Shown in pieces: positions 13,801 through 26,345 of a DNA stretch of 64,000 nucleotides (position 1 is its first letter; the number at the start of each line of letters is the position of its first letter). Made by a program: the position numbers and the translations under genes. The notes under the pieces are model-generated. The model saw nothing but the letters and a program-made list of their open reading frames with translations, was not told where the DNA came from and made no database searches. The stretch is from Progne subis subis (Eukaryota > Chordata > Aves > Passeriformes > Hirundinidae), in NCBI GenBank assembly GCA_022316685.1, contig JAKJHU010000668.1:1-64000 (forward strand), read 5' to 3'.

Positions 13801-16800
13801 ATCCTTCCATATGCATAGGAAAAGTTATAAGTGACATATGACTAGAGGTGCCTGTCTACTCAGTGGTTCTGTGGACTGACTGCCCATGACACAAAGGTGC
13901 CTGGCATGGGACAAAACAAACTTGTAAGACTGAGGCAGTACAGGAGATGTGTTTCTAAAAAAACACTCAGCGCTGCCTTCAACAAAGATCAATTCTTCAG
14001 TGAAGAGTTAACAAGGCTGTTTTGCACAGATTTTCATCCTGTCCAATCTAGTGAAAATTTTGGCTCTTTTTAAGTAATTATCCTGCCTTCCATGATAGTG
14101 ATATCAAAATGTTTTCCCTAACATTTTTCTTTCCCGTTTCAAAAGAAACCAATCTACTCACAAGTCTTATCTGCTAAGAGAAAGAGAGGAGATTGGAAAG
14201 TGTATTGACCTTAGTGATGCCAAGTCCTTCTAGGGAAGGGGATAAAAGTTTATTGCTTTCCTGTCTCTGATTATCTTTTTGTGAGGATGTGGATCACAGG
14301 CTGGGAAATACCGCTCCATGAGAGAGGAGACAGGTTTCCCTACACAGGTAGAAAACCTGCACTGGGAAGCATGAAGAAGGAGGCAGGAAACTGAAGTTAA
14401 AATTTGAAGAGCTATTAAGTGGATTAGGTGTCTAGGGCTTGTGGAAGGTCACACAGCTTTCTAACTTTGAAACATGCAGCTTTAACCTTGCAAACTCTGG
14501 CACAGGGCGGACATTGGTTTCATGAAATGACTACTGTGTTTTTCAGGGCAACATGCTGAAATGTGCTGAGCTCCCTCCATTCCCAGTGAGAGGAATGCAG
14601 AGATCCAAAACAAAAGTTGGTGGTTTGGTGTTTTTTGGGTTTGGATTTTTTTTTTTTTTATTTTTTTTTTTTTAAAGAAGAAGATATAATTGAGAAGCAC
14701 TTATAGAAAGTTCAAAGCGAGGGAATTGCTCCATTGTCTCAACACTTCCAGCCAAGTAATTCAGCCCAGGGCTTGATCTGTTGTTCTGCTGAGGTTTAGG
14801 TCAGGCACACATTTCAGACTTAAGAAGGGAGCAAACTCTCTGCACCCACATGTATATCCTTGGAAGGCTAATCTCAACAGATACCAAGGCCCTGATTAGG
14901 CATCTGTAAGTCCTCACGTTGCACTATGACTGCATGTGAGAAATCTCAACAGCCTGGTCAAGATTTTGCAAAATACAAAGTGAGATCCTGACCTTTTGAA
15001 ATTAATGAGAATTTTGCCATTGACCCCAGCAGGACCCCAGATTCAAATCTTGTTAGCTACTCTGAATTGCAGAGGAGCTAAGAACTTGACAGTCTGCTTG
15101 AGCCTTGAATGCTCAGCACTTTTAAATATTAGTCCATTATCTTACATTATTGAGTTTAATGAATGACCTCTGAAAATCATCATATAAAAGTTTGTCTGCA
15201 AAACTGATTTGCAGCCAAAATTTTCTTACACTGTTTTTTAATCTGTACTTTCAGTGTAAAATGGACAACAGACTCTGTATTTCTAATTTAAATAACTGTG
15301 CAGATTTAATTCCTTATTAAAGCAAAGTTTAATTTTTTGACCTCACTGTGGTTTCAGGAGATCTTTCAGAGTTGAGAAGAGAATAGCCTCCTAACCCTGC
15401 ACCACGTGGAGATGCAGCTCCCCATGGGTTGGCTATGACAAGTCCACTCTTCCTCAGCCAAAAAGGCAAAGACCGGGGAACAAAGTTATGTATGAGTCAG
15501 ACTGCAGTGAGGGAAAGTGGCTCACAGTAAGTTTAAGATAGTTATTTGTATCCTACCGCACTTACAGAAATTCTTCCTTCAGCAACCTGAAATGTTGTAT
15601 CTTTCCTATTCTTCACTGTGCAGAGTACTCTTCCTTTTGATCTGGCTAAATTAAGCTGGAATGCCCTTGCCATGGACTCTAAATCCGACTGTATAAACCT
15701 CAGTAGACATGGTTGGAAATTACATGAAATGACAGTGTGAGCGTTCAGAGACTGTTTCTACATTTAAATATTAAAGCAGTAATGTTTCTCCTTGGTGTGC
15801 CCTGCAGTGTGTGTCCAAGCAACCCCGGCCCCAGCGTGGCACAGACCTCTCTGCAGAAGGAAACACCTCAGACACCTCCCTCACCAAGTGGCAAACACTG
15901 ACCAGAGCTGAGTCCTGTCTGCTTTGTCAATACAGCGCAAAGAGGCAAAAGTCATACGGGACAATAGTATTCTTAGGGTTGTTTCCAGCAGCTTAAACAA
16001 GGATGTCTGCCAGCTCAGCTGTTCAGGTATTTACTCAAACTTTGTATTTCATGGTCTTTAAACACAGGTGATACTTCTTTCTTTATGAAATAAATTTCCT
16101 CCTCCTCAATTACTGACATTTTTTTCTGCAGTGCTAACTCTTATCTTTTGTAGTCTTGTCTAGGAATAACTGGGAACTGATGGTAACAAATATTTCTGCT
16201 CTTCCCAAAGCAAGCATTCTAACAATGCCATAATCTAAAAGGCTCACTATATGCATGCCCCTAAAATAATGACCATCAATCAATATTAACTTAAGGTCTA
16301 AGTTCAGCATTCTGTCTCTAAAGGAAAAAGAAGAACAGCTCAGGAAATCAGTGAAACCCCACCCCCCCCACCCCTCAAAAAAACACCAAACTGGCTGAAT
16401 ATCAAACAAAAACCAACAGCTGAAATCCAGTTTGCTGCAGGGACACCATAAAAATCAGACTGTCTGCTGCAGTCATGGTAGAAAATCTTTTGGAAGTGCC
16501 TTTGGCTCCTGTTATCAGATAACTGATAATGAGTTAAACGTGATTCATATCAAGTCATGAAAATGACACATGGGCAATAAAGGGTGGGAACTGGAAGGGT
16601 GTTTCATAGCACATGTCTTTGGAGAAACTGGTGAAAACTTGTGCAGAGGTTTCACAATTCTGAATGGTATACAGGGCCAAAACTATTTTCATTTCTTCTA
16701 ATATCATTACTCTCTCCCGTTTCCCCTGTAAATAAATCCTGTCAATCACACAGCATGGAGAAATGTGAGCTAAATGTGGTAAAAAGACAGGTATATTGTA

Positions 16801-18179
16801 TGTACCCACAGCTGAACTGTGGAGCAGTTTTGCTCAGTTTCTCTTCTGACTTTAACTTCTGCTCTTCATTATTTTATTAATTTATACCCTCTTTTCTAAT
16901 GATGATAATTTATTTTTTTTTTTCTCTGAGACCCAGACTCCCTTGTGGTTAGATCTCTGCCCTTTATCTCAGGCATTAAAAGGAAGCCATAGCCACTATT
17001 CTAATCTAAGCTTAAAAAGATAAAGAGACAACTTCTAGCTGTTCCACACAGAGACCGTCCTTTGCAGATAAGCTAAATCTTCAAAGGGAAATCGTGCAAA
17101 CCCTAAATCACTGGTGGGTAGAAGGCAGCTTCAGGCTCGCGTTAAGAGAGAAGCTTGTTGACTAACAGTGCAAGCTGCCTCAGTCCAGATCATCCTTTTG
17201 GGTGCTTTGAGCCTTCTCGAGTGACACCGCATCGTACATTTTAGCACATCCTGCCATCTGGAGAATCAGGTTGTCATGGCATGCCAGACTTACAAGTTGG
17301 TGAGGGTCTGGGTGAGTCTTATACAGACAGGGCTGTGCTCTGTGTGTGAATGAAAGTCCTAGGTCATAACACACTGCTGCAAAAGCTGATGGCCAGAGCT
17401 GCATGCAAAAACATATTTATCTATGATTTACTGGTGAGAGCTAAACCTGATATCAACTCCTATGGTATAATTGTATTGTAATGAATTTCCCAATACATTA
17501 GGAATTAAAAGGTACAAACTAAAGCTGCTGAAATGCCCAGAATTAGGCTACAGGACAAGATGAAATTCTATTTATATTACATGAATGTATTACATTTATA
17601 TTATTTACATTATATATTTACATTATATCATATTTTGGCTACACATGTGAGCATGATTGATACCAGAATCAGAGCTATATAGCATTAGAATAAATTCTTC
17701 CATGACCAAAGTCACAATCAAGAGTACTGCTGGAATTTGTGAGGCCTTTCTTATAAAACCTATGAGCTGATCAGTGTAGTGCCTTTGCAACACAAATGCC
17801 ACAGACAGAGCACACGGCTATCTGCCACAAATTCTTCTACAAGAGTAATCTAGAGATGTATGAGATGTTTCACTCCTGCAGAGAGGGTCTTTCAGTGACT
17901 TTCTGCTCAACCAAAGGTACATTGCAAACCCACAAATCAATAAGCCATCTGCCACCATTCAAAATTAAAATATGAATGGAAAGTCAACACTTACATTTGA
18001 TTTCATTGCCCCAGATAACCCCTCCATTTTACCTAACAGTAAGCTGAGTTAATTCAAGCTCCGTGCTAGCAACCATGCCTTCACTCTAGAGAAGAAGCAA
18101 GAAAGCTAAAGCCCCCCAAGTTTCAACATAGCCGTGAGCAGGAGCGGGACTCTCCGCCTCGTCATTTTCGGATACGTAC

Positions 18180-18376
18180 CCAGTACAGCACGTCTGTCCA
18201 GCCCTCCATGGTGATGCACTGAAACACCGTGAGCATGGCAAAAGCAAAATTGTCAAAGTTGGTAATGCCGTGCTTAGGTCCCTCCCAGCCCGCCTTGCAC
18301 TCGGTGCCGTTCTGACACTGCCGCCCGTGGGCAGACTGGGGGGCGCACGGAGACGGGTCATCTTCCGCAGGTGTAT
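18180..18376 (-). CDS. CACNA1C: CACNA1C internal exon (equivalent of exon 7): repeat I turret, pore helix and selectivity filter
   Basis: A 197-bp minus-strand exon, with acceptor CTCTCCTTTAAG and donor GTACGT. The first two bases complete Asp, followed by 65 codons ending in a whole Trp codon. The start, [20 protein letters not shown], and then [16 protein letters not shown] form the cysteine-rich extracellular turret, with an Asn-Gly-Thr glycosylation sequon. [16 protein letters not shown] is the pore helix, and [13 protein letters not shown] holds the selectivity-filter glutamate of repeat I (TMEGW). The GRQCQNGT and GPKHGITNF strings are those of Cav1.2 rather than Cav1.3, which decides the paralogue. 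The exon is GC-rich with several CpGs, unlike the surrounding AT-rich intron. The expected next exon (IS6, alternative 8/8A) is not in the window. Confidence 0.98.
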
Positions 18377-19742
18377 CTTAAAGGAGAGAAGGGGGGAAAA
18401 GAGCAGCTGAAGGGAACAGTCTGACATACTGGTAAGCAAGAGCAGGATATCAGACTCTAACAAATGTATTCTGCAGTGAGTTGGACAGATTTCTCAGGAA
18501 TACGCGGGCGACCGCTCGCTGTCGCGCTTCACTTTCTTTTTGCGGAAAATAATAGCCAAGCTGTCAAATTTTATAGTCAAAACTGAGATGGACTTTTTTT
18601 TTCCCTCAAAGCATACTCTCCTGCAAGGAAGAATTCACATCTTTCAACACGACAGGGAACATTAGATGAAGCCTATCACGTTCCATCAGGCTGAGTGTCA
18701 CAGCCAGCGTTTTCCTACCGCAGTCACCCGGCATCTGGGTTAATCCTGGAGGCGCAGCACTGCTGGAGGAGGCTAAGCCCTGCAGCAGACAGGCTTCAGT
18801 GCTCTGGAGACAGGCTGATGTGGCACTGGGCCACTGCTGAATTACAGCAGAGGGTGTCTGGAGCTCTGCTCTTTTGGCATTTAGATGATGGGTGGCATTT
18901 TATCAGTGCCCAGTGGCACTCAGAGACTCCAAGACTGCTGCGTGATTATCCACCCCTTATTCTGTACAGGTGTTTCAGAGACCTGACAACCTACACAACA
19001 AAGCAAACTAAATGCTTCGGTACATAAAGAATGCTCCAGAAAACATTTTTGTAAGCACAAAATCTTCTGCAATGTGATTTTTTTAAATATACCGATTTCA
19101 GATCTTAGTGCCACATTCTTAACAGATGCATGTACGTATGCATCATGTGTAGGGGAGTGGGTAATAATGTTTGTTTCTCATCTTGTTATATGGTAAACAA
19201 TGTAATTTTCCAAAATTGTGATCACATTCTGATCACGAAAGAATGCCAGGAACTGTAATATCAGAATTAGATGCTGTAATGTAAATCCTTCCAGACAGAA
19301 TGGAGAAAAATACACCCACTTTAAAGTCGCAAACCAGAGTGACAGTTTGTTGTAGTTCTAGCATCATTTCCAGAAAATGAAATCTGCCAACATTGTAAAA
19401 GCAGAAAATGCAGAACTTCTGAAACAATTTTCTGGTGTACACTATTTTCTTGTGAGCTGAGCTGGGTACTAGGCATTAATACCCTCTACCACACGAGAAA
19501 TAGCTGCTGTTCAAGATCAGTAAATCAAATGAAAATGAACAGATGGTTAGACGAGTGACAGTGCAGTTGAATTATTTTGAAATGTGAATATTTCTTATTG
19601 CAAATAATTTGAAAGAAATAAATTTCCTGATGGATTTGATGTAAAAAAGTTTCTTCTTATTAATGTAATTTTTGTTTTCTTTCTGGTTGCACTTCTAGCC
19701 AAAGTTGCAGCATGTGACTAAACAAAAAAGGTACTTCCCTGA

Positions 19743-19830
19743 ATTATATATTTAATACAAATATTCAATTATATATTATATATTCAGTATACATACGCAA
19801 TTATATATTATATATATTCAATTCACAATG
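19743..19830 (+). repeat. AT-rich TATA/ATTATATA block
   Basis: An imperfect repetition of ATTATATATTATATAT with ATTCAATT and ATTCAGTAT interruptions. The motif 'caattatatattatata' occurs twice. It lies in intron 6, about 180 bp from the exon 6 donor, and looks like simple sequence. Confidence 0.8.
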
Positions 19831-19965
19831 ATCCTAATTTAAACAAAGATGCATTTGTGCATGAAGTTAATAATAAAGTATATGAGTTGCTCATTTCTGT
19901 GACACCCATCTCCGGTGCCAGCAGAAATGCTCTATTACACATGGGAAAAGCCTCCCTCTGAAAAT

Positions 19966-20197
<232 letters not shown>

Positions 20198-23100
20198 TTA
20201 TCAGCAAGAGAACAAAATTCAGAGAGGCTATAAATTGCACAGTAGTGTTTCAGTTTTATTTTGTTCCCCCTAACTCGAACTCATTATCTTGATGATGCTT
20301 TTACATTTACAGGTTACCTCCCCCCATAAGATCCCCAATATTTCAAAAATTTACCATCTCCTCCCAGATCACAGACCAAAGTGGAACAGGCATTGCCTTA
20401 CCTGCACCAAAATACCTCCATCCTGAGGAGGGAATAAAGCAGTTAGTTTGCTTGTTCTTGAGAAACAGGCTCAAGGTGCTGCACACATGGTACTGAGGAG
20501 AGTTAAAGCATGGGAAAAACAAAGAACAACCTGGCCTGAAGAGGGACAAGAACCATGACACACACGAGAGGGCAAATGTTGGGGTGCACAGAGCTGAACT
20601 CCAAGGCACAAACTGAAGCCATGTCCCTATTCTGATGCTTCCAGAAGTCAAACCAGTCCCAGGCAGAGCCTGAGATGCCCAAGAACCACCAAACCCATAC
20701 TGAGTGAGAGCTCCCAGCCCTCTTAGGATCTTCCTGTGCTCCACATCCACCTCACCTAACTTCAATATCAACAGAGCCAGAGTCAGAACCAGCAGTGCTG
20801 GTTTTGTCCCAAGATTTACAGATCACCTTTTAACAGAGGTTTCCCAGAAATGGATATGAGCAAAATATTATTACATGATTGTTAAGGAATGAGACTGTTG
20901 AAAGTCCTGATCATGAGCAAGCCAAACATTCCCAGAACGGCCCAGGGAAGGTGACTTGTAGCCAAGTTTTCTAAATCACTAAGCAGCTGTACCCTCAGAT
21001 GCACTTGACTTAAGCTGCAGATTCATGTGCCTCCCTCTGTCTCCTTCCCTTCATTTTGTAAAACCAGAATAATGCCAGCCTCGTAAGCCTTTAGCAAGGA
21101 TTTGCATTTACAAAGATCTTAAAGTTATCACTTTGAGTAGGAATAATGGCAATCACTGTCACTGGCAAGTTATTAATGATGGAAGTATTGAGAGGCCTCT
21201 AGAAATCTATAGTCTACAAATAGCCAGATCAGAACAATTACAAGCTCATGATTTTGCAATGACTGAGAGCCAGAAGTCATTAATGTCTCCTGCAAACGCT
21301 GTCATCTCCTCAGAGAAGTTGGTATTAGCTGTGATTTTTGAAAAATGTGATTCACGAGTTGTAAATGTCTGTTATACATCTGCCAAGAGAGCTTGTGATA
21401 ACTAATACTTTCTAAAATCTATCATCTCAGATCTCAGACTTCTTTTTTTTTTTAAACTAATTTAAATACTTTCTAATGAGGATGACACATCTCTTGACAG
21501 GCACTTTCCCTTGTAGGCAATCCACTTGTCAGCTCACAGCTAAGGCTGAGACTCTGCTCCATGATGGAACACAGCAGAAGCAACCAAATGTGGCATCATC
21601 TGCCTGGCCAGCAGCATCCCTCACTGCTTGCTGGCAAATACTGGCTGGATAACAGCCCACAGGTGTCAGGACACTTTTTCAGGTGTCTACAGGCATTTCA
21701 GTTATCTGTTATCGATTATCTATCCAAAGGATATGCTACTATCCAAAGGCAGAGCCGTGCAGCATGAAACATTCTGGCTTTCACAGAGACTCTGACATGA
21801 ACTACATTACTGACAGCATCAAAACACCCTGTACAAGAGTGGGTCACTCTGCTTGCTCACTTGCCTCTGGGTGCTTTTCTTCATAAGCAATACCTCTTTG
21901 GGAAAAAAAAATTGCTGTGCTTACACGAGGCAGTCAACCTTTCCTCTAAATGCCCACATCTTTCAGTCTGCTAATTCTCAATATGCACAGAAAATGAAGT
22001 GCAGTCAACACCAGCATTGCTCCAATTCTTTACATCGGTCAGGAGTATTACATTGCCCAGAAAATTAAAACAATGTCTCACCCTCTCCCAAAAGAGGTAC
22101 AGCAGTACAAGAAAGTCAAGAGACTACAGATGGCTGCAAATCTTAAAAAAATCCCCACAAACTTTGCAGATTTAAATATTTGTTGCTTCAAATAAATCCT
22201 CACAAAAGCAAATAAAGGCCTCCATTTTGAGTGACTTTAGGAGTCTTGTTAATCCAAAATGTAGCCAAGCTTACGAGGCTAAAAGTTCTGATACTAGGTT
22301 TTATGTAATTTACCCTTAATTATTATTGATTAATTTTAACATTCATTGTAGGTTATACCCAGTACTCTTGAAAGGGTACTGAGGGCAGACAAAAAGATGA
22401 ACAAAAAAGCTCTCTCATTTTAAAAACAGCTTCATTAACACCCACACCATGAAAGTGCTCCAGACTACTACAGATGTCCAGAGAAGATAACATCTGCACA
22501 AAGCAGTGCCCTTTGTGTTAACAAAGAACTGCTTGTGAAAACAAAGGTTTGCACCACAAACTTGAGATGATACTTAGATGGTCAGGGGGAACATGTACAC
22601 CAGAAGATGTACAGGACCTTCAGCCAGCTTAATTAGAGAAAAGCTTCTTGAGGATAATAAGCCAGCTTTGAAGAGGACACGAGGTACTGAATGCTTTTAG
22701 CATGAATTGATGTGTGTGCTGCGCAGTATCCCTTTAGGGCAGCCTGGTTTTAGATCCAGATGATTCCAATAATTAGCAAACTTAAATACGTTACCATCAA
22801 AGTATTCAGAGAGTTTCTAAAAGTTAAAAAAAAAAAACAAACCAAAACTTCACAAACGCCCTCAGGAGATGAAATGGAAGGCAAGAGATCCATGCACATC
22901 ACCAGGCTCCCCACATCGTTGTGGAGCCTATTGCTGCGACACAGCTGCTGCCTGCAAATTGCTTTATCCTGCCGGGCAGCCCCTCGCAGCACAAAGAGCT
23001 CTCGCAAGGAATGGAAGGAGGAAAACTCACTGTACTGGCAGAGGGGAGAACAGGGAGAGAGGGTGAGGGGTTAGAGGATGGGGGAAGAGCTGTGGATACA

Positions 23101-24799
23101 CGGAACAGAGTCACTTTCTTTAATAAAACCTCACACGCTTCCAAACACGTCAAATCTGTGTTCTGAAACCCCAGAGTTTGCAGACGCATTCCTGATCAGA
23201 GTGAATCAAGGTGAACCACCCCCTTATAAGCAGTCACAAAGACTTTTCTAACCAGTGGTGAGAATTCTACACACTTTTATGGGCTCTTTCTCTGCACAGA
23301 AGAGGGTTCAGCTTATGAAAGGATGATTTCTCTATCCCAACTCATGTGTGCTCTTAATCTTTGCATGGTGCAACGCACAGGCATCACCCCACACGGGTGT
23401 TCACACCGTTGCATATCTTTGGCTTTTTTTTTTTTTTTCACTTTTGGAGGTAAGGTTTGCACTCCTAGCAAGGAGCTGTGCAGCTGATAATCATAATTAA
23501 ATTAAAGAGTGCCTGGTGACCTGCTCAGACTGCAGAGCTGGCCTCTGGATTTAAAGGAGGTGATGTCAATAACTATAGCAGAACCAAGTTTTTACAGTGC
23601 TGTTTGCAGAGGCCGGCAATGTCAGCACTGGCCAACCATAAACACAGGGTCTTGAACTTAAGTCCTGAGAAGTAAATATAAAAATAAAGGGTTTTCAAAT
23701 ATTTGGCATTCTAAATCTACTCCTTTGTGCACTAGACTCTCTCCAGACATCTGTTGAGGTGCAGCATCCGCCTTGGGGAGCTCACTCCAGGCTGGACACA
23801 GAGAACTGCACAGGGATTAGGGAAAGTGCAACGAAAGGGATTGTTTGCACTTTTTCAGCCCACGCTTTTCATCTGTTAATAATTGAAGATCTTAAACAGC
23901 CTTCAGTATTTATTTTAAAAGCACTTCAGTTTACCTTTACAAAATCCTCTTGGCTGCGTTCCGTTGGCTGACACTAATTCCATAAATGTTTCAGCAAGCA
24001 AAACATGTTAATGCCATTCCCTGGGCTCACAGAATTTAGCATTTATTTACACTGATGAAACATTTTAAATATTTATTACATGGGAAAAAACATTGCTTTT
24101 TATACCAGGTCAAGCCCTTTCTAGCCTCTAGAAGACTGCATTAACCCAAAAAGTTTAGAATACAACTGGGAAGAAGAGGGACAATGGAATAACGGAGGAA
24201 AAAAGCTTAAATTAATAACATTGATCATTCTCAAAGCTATGGGAAATGCACTTTTAGGGCTGCTGCAGGTGTTTTGGAGCTGTTGTATGATGCTGTGCTT
24301 TTCTCTCAGGAAGATGATGAGAGGGGCTGGTTGCTGTCTCATCGATTCAGGCATTTATTGAGGAATGCACTGTATCTTTGAGCATGTAAGTGTCTGCACC
24401 TAAAGCAATGGGATTACCTACATATCCCCGTGTGTACTTACAAGCTTTTTTGGATTTCAACCAATGTTTAGCAAGATGGCACAAGAAAGAGACCCAGCTG
24501 CTAAAATAATGCACTTGGCATTGCTGCATTGTGGAACATATCCAAGGAAATTAATGGTAGGTTTGCTAATACAGAATTCCTTTCAAGAAAGACATGCCTA
24601 TAAAAAATAAGACAATTCATAGAAACACCCAACTTGCCTTTTCTTTTTCAAGACTGTGACCTTTCAGACCCGAAAAAAAATCTTCTTTCTGAGACTGATT
24701 CTGCCAGGTTTTTTTCTCAAAAAGCCAATACATCTTCTTTGTCGCAATGCGGTGTTCATAAATTCCCAATTAATTAATGCATGAGTGGTAATTGCCTCT

Positions 24800-25960
24800 A
24801 CATTTTCTGCCATTTTGTACCCCTCGCGTTTCCCGCCCTTTTGCACCCCTCACGTTTCCTGCCCTTTTGCACCCCTCACGTTTCCCGCCCTTTTGCACCC
24901 CTCACGTTTCCTGCCCTTTTGCACCCCTCACGTTTCCCGCCCTTTTGTACCCCCTCATGTTTCCTGCCATTATGTACCCCTCATGTTTCCCGCCATTTTG
25001 TACCCCTCACGTTTCCCGCCCTTTTGCACCCCTCACGTTTCCCGCCATTATGTACCCCTCACGTTTCCTGCCCTTTTGCACCCCTCACGTTTCCCGCCCT
25101 TTTGCACCCCTCACGTTTCCTGCCATTTTGTACCCCTCACGTTTCCCGCCATTTTGCACCCCTCACGTTTCCCGCCATTTTGTACCCCCTCACGTTTCCC
25201 GCCCTTTTGCACCCCTCACGTTTCCCGCCATTATGTACCCCTCACGTTTCCTGCCCTTTTGCACCCCTCACGTTTCCTGCCCTTTTGCACCCCTCACGTT
25301 TCCCGCCCTTTTGTACCCCTCACGTTTCCCGCCCTTTTGTACCCCCTCATGTTTCCTGCCATTATGTACCCCTCATGTTTCCCGCCATTTTGCACCCCTC
25401 ACGTTTCCTGCCCTTTTGCACCCCTCACGTTTCCCGCCATTATGTACCCCTCACGTTTCCTGCCCTTTTGCACCCCTCACGTTTCCTGCCCTTTTGCACC
25501 CCTCACGTTTCCCGCCCTTTTGCACCCCTCACGTTTCCCGCCCTTTTGCACCCCTCACGTTTCCTGCCATTTTGTACCCCTCACGTTTCCCGCCATTTTG
25601 TACCCCTCACGTTTCCCGCCATTTTGCACCCCTCACGTTTCCTGCCATTATGTACCCCTCACGTTTCCCGCCCTTTTGCACCCCTCACGGTTCCCGCCAT
25701 TTTGTACCCCTCACATTTCCTGCCATTTTGTACCCCTCACATTTCCCGCCCTTTTGTACCCATCACGTTTCCCGCCCTTTTGCACCCCTCACGGTTCCCG
25801 CCATTTTGTACCCCTCACATTTCCTGCCATTTTGTACCCCTCACATTTCCCGCCCTTTTGTACCCATCACGTTTCCTGCCATTTTGCACCCCTCACGTTT
25901 TCCCCCCATTTTGTACCCCTCATGTTTCCCACCATTTTTCAGTTCATGTTTTCCCCCCAT
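24800..25960 (+). repeat. 26-bp minisatellite, about 43 copies
   Basis: Tandem repeat of about 1.1 kb with unit CACGTTTCCCGCCCTTTTGC plus ACCCCT. Variable positions are CCCGCC/CCTGCC, CCCTTTTG/CCATTTTG/CCATTATG, GCACC/GTACC and CACG/CATG/CACA/CACGG. Three units carry one extra C (27 bp), near 24955, 25186 and 25345. Since 26 is not a multiple of three and the unit has no stop on the plus strand, all three plus frames stay open for over 400 codons, giving a 26-residue periodic peptide. This is a by-product of the repeat and not evidence of a gene. The minus strand has TGA in each unit. The last two or three units (25895-25960) decay gradually. Most units hold two CpGs. Confidence 0.97.
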
Positions 25961-26004
25961 TTTTTCGCTCTCTTTTTCTGCCCTTTCCCCTCTACTTAAA
26001 TACT

Positions 26005-26345
26005 TCAAATGTTAGAAAAGGGAGGATTTCCTCTGAATTTAAACCCTTAAAACCAAGGGAAAACAGGGATTCCCTTGCAATTTAAGCCTTAAGATTATGG
26101 AAATGGGGGATTTCCCCTCAACTCCAACCCATAAAATGGCTTTAGAAAGGTTATCCCATTTAAACTAGAAAACAATTCCTCTGCAATTGGTACCTTTAAA
26201 TTATGGAATAGGCTGGGTTTCCTTCAATTGCTACCCTTAAAATCAGAGGTGAAGGGGAAGCCTCTCCAATTTAAACACAGACAGTACTGGAAAATTAAAT
26301 TTCCTCTCAACCACTTTTCCCTCAAACTCTTCTTTTTTCTGGGGT
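26005..26345 (+). repeat. Decayed tandem repeat, period about 42-60 bp
   Basis: Immediately after the minisatellite, about six imperfect units share the pattern 'ggatttcccctcaatttaaacccttaaaat..gg', for example near 26023, 26067, 26109, 26190, 26222 and 26262. The units are diverged and of unequal spacing. It is a different sequence from the 26-bp array but abuts it, which suggests a long-lived unstable region. Confidence 0.6.

Larger units (their letters stand above)
1..18179 (-). other. CACNA1C: CACNA1C intron 7, partial (continues off the left edge)
   Basis: This is the sequence downstream of the GTACGT donor at 18179. I looked for the IS6 exon (reverse complement of codons for WPWIYF or LPWVYF and VLNLVLGVLSG) and found no match, so the intron extends beyond the window. 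It holds two CR1 fragments (8229-8330 and 10144-10810), poly(T) runs at 9142-9165 and 14646-14673, and AT-rich stretches such as 17570-17640. The open frames of up to 151 codons here have no recognisable protein similarity. Most of the remaining sequence is unremarkable non-coding DNA. Confidence 0.85.

Noticed and set aside
18086..18463. 125-codon minus-strand open frame overlapping exon 7
   Set aside because: Out of frame with the selectivity-filter reading; it has no family similarity of its own.
24781..26085. 434-, 404- and 407-codon open frames on the plus strand as a Pro/Phe/Cys-rich protein gene
   Set aside because: All three frames are equally open because of the 26-bp unit length and lack of stop triplets; the peptide is periodic at 26 residues in every frame. 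No promoter, splice sites or family similarity.
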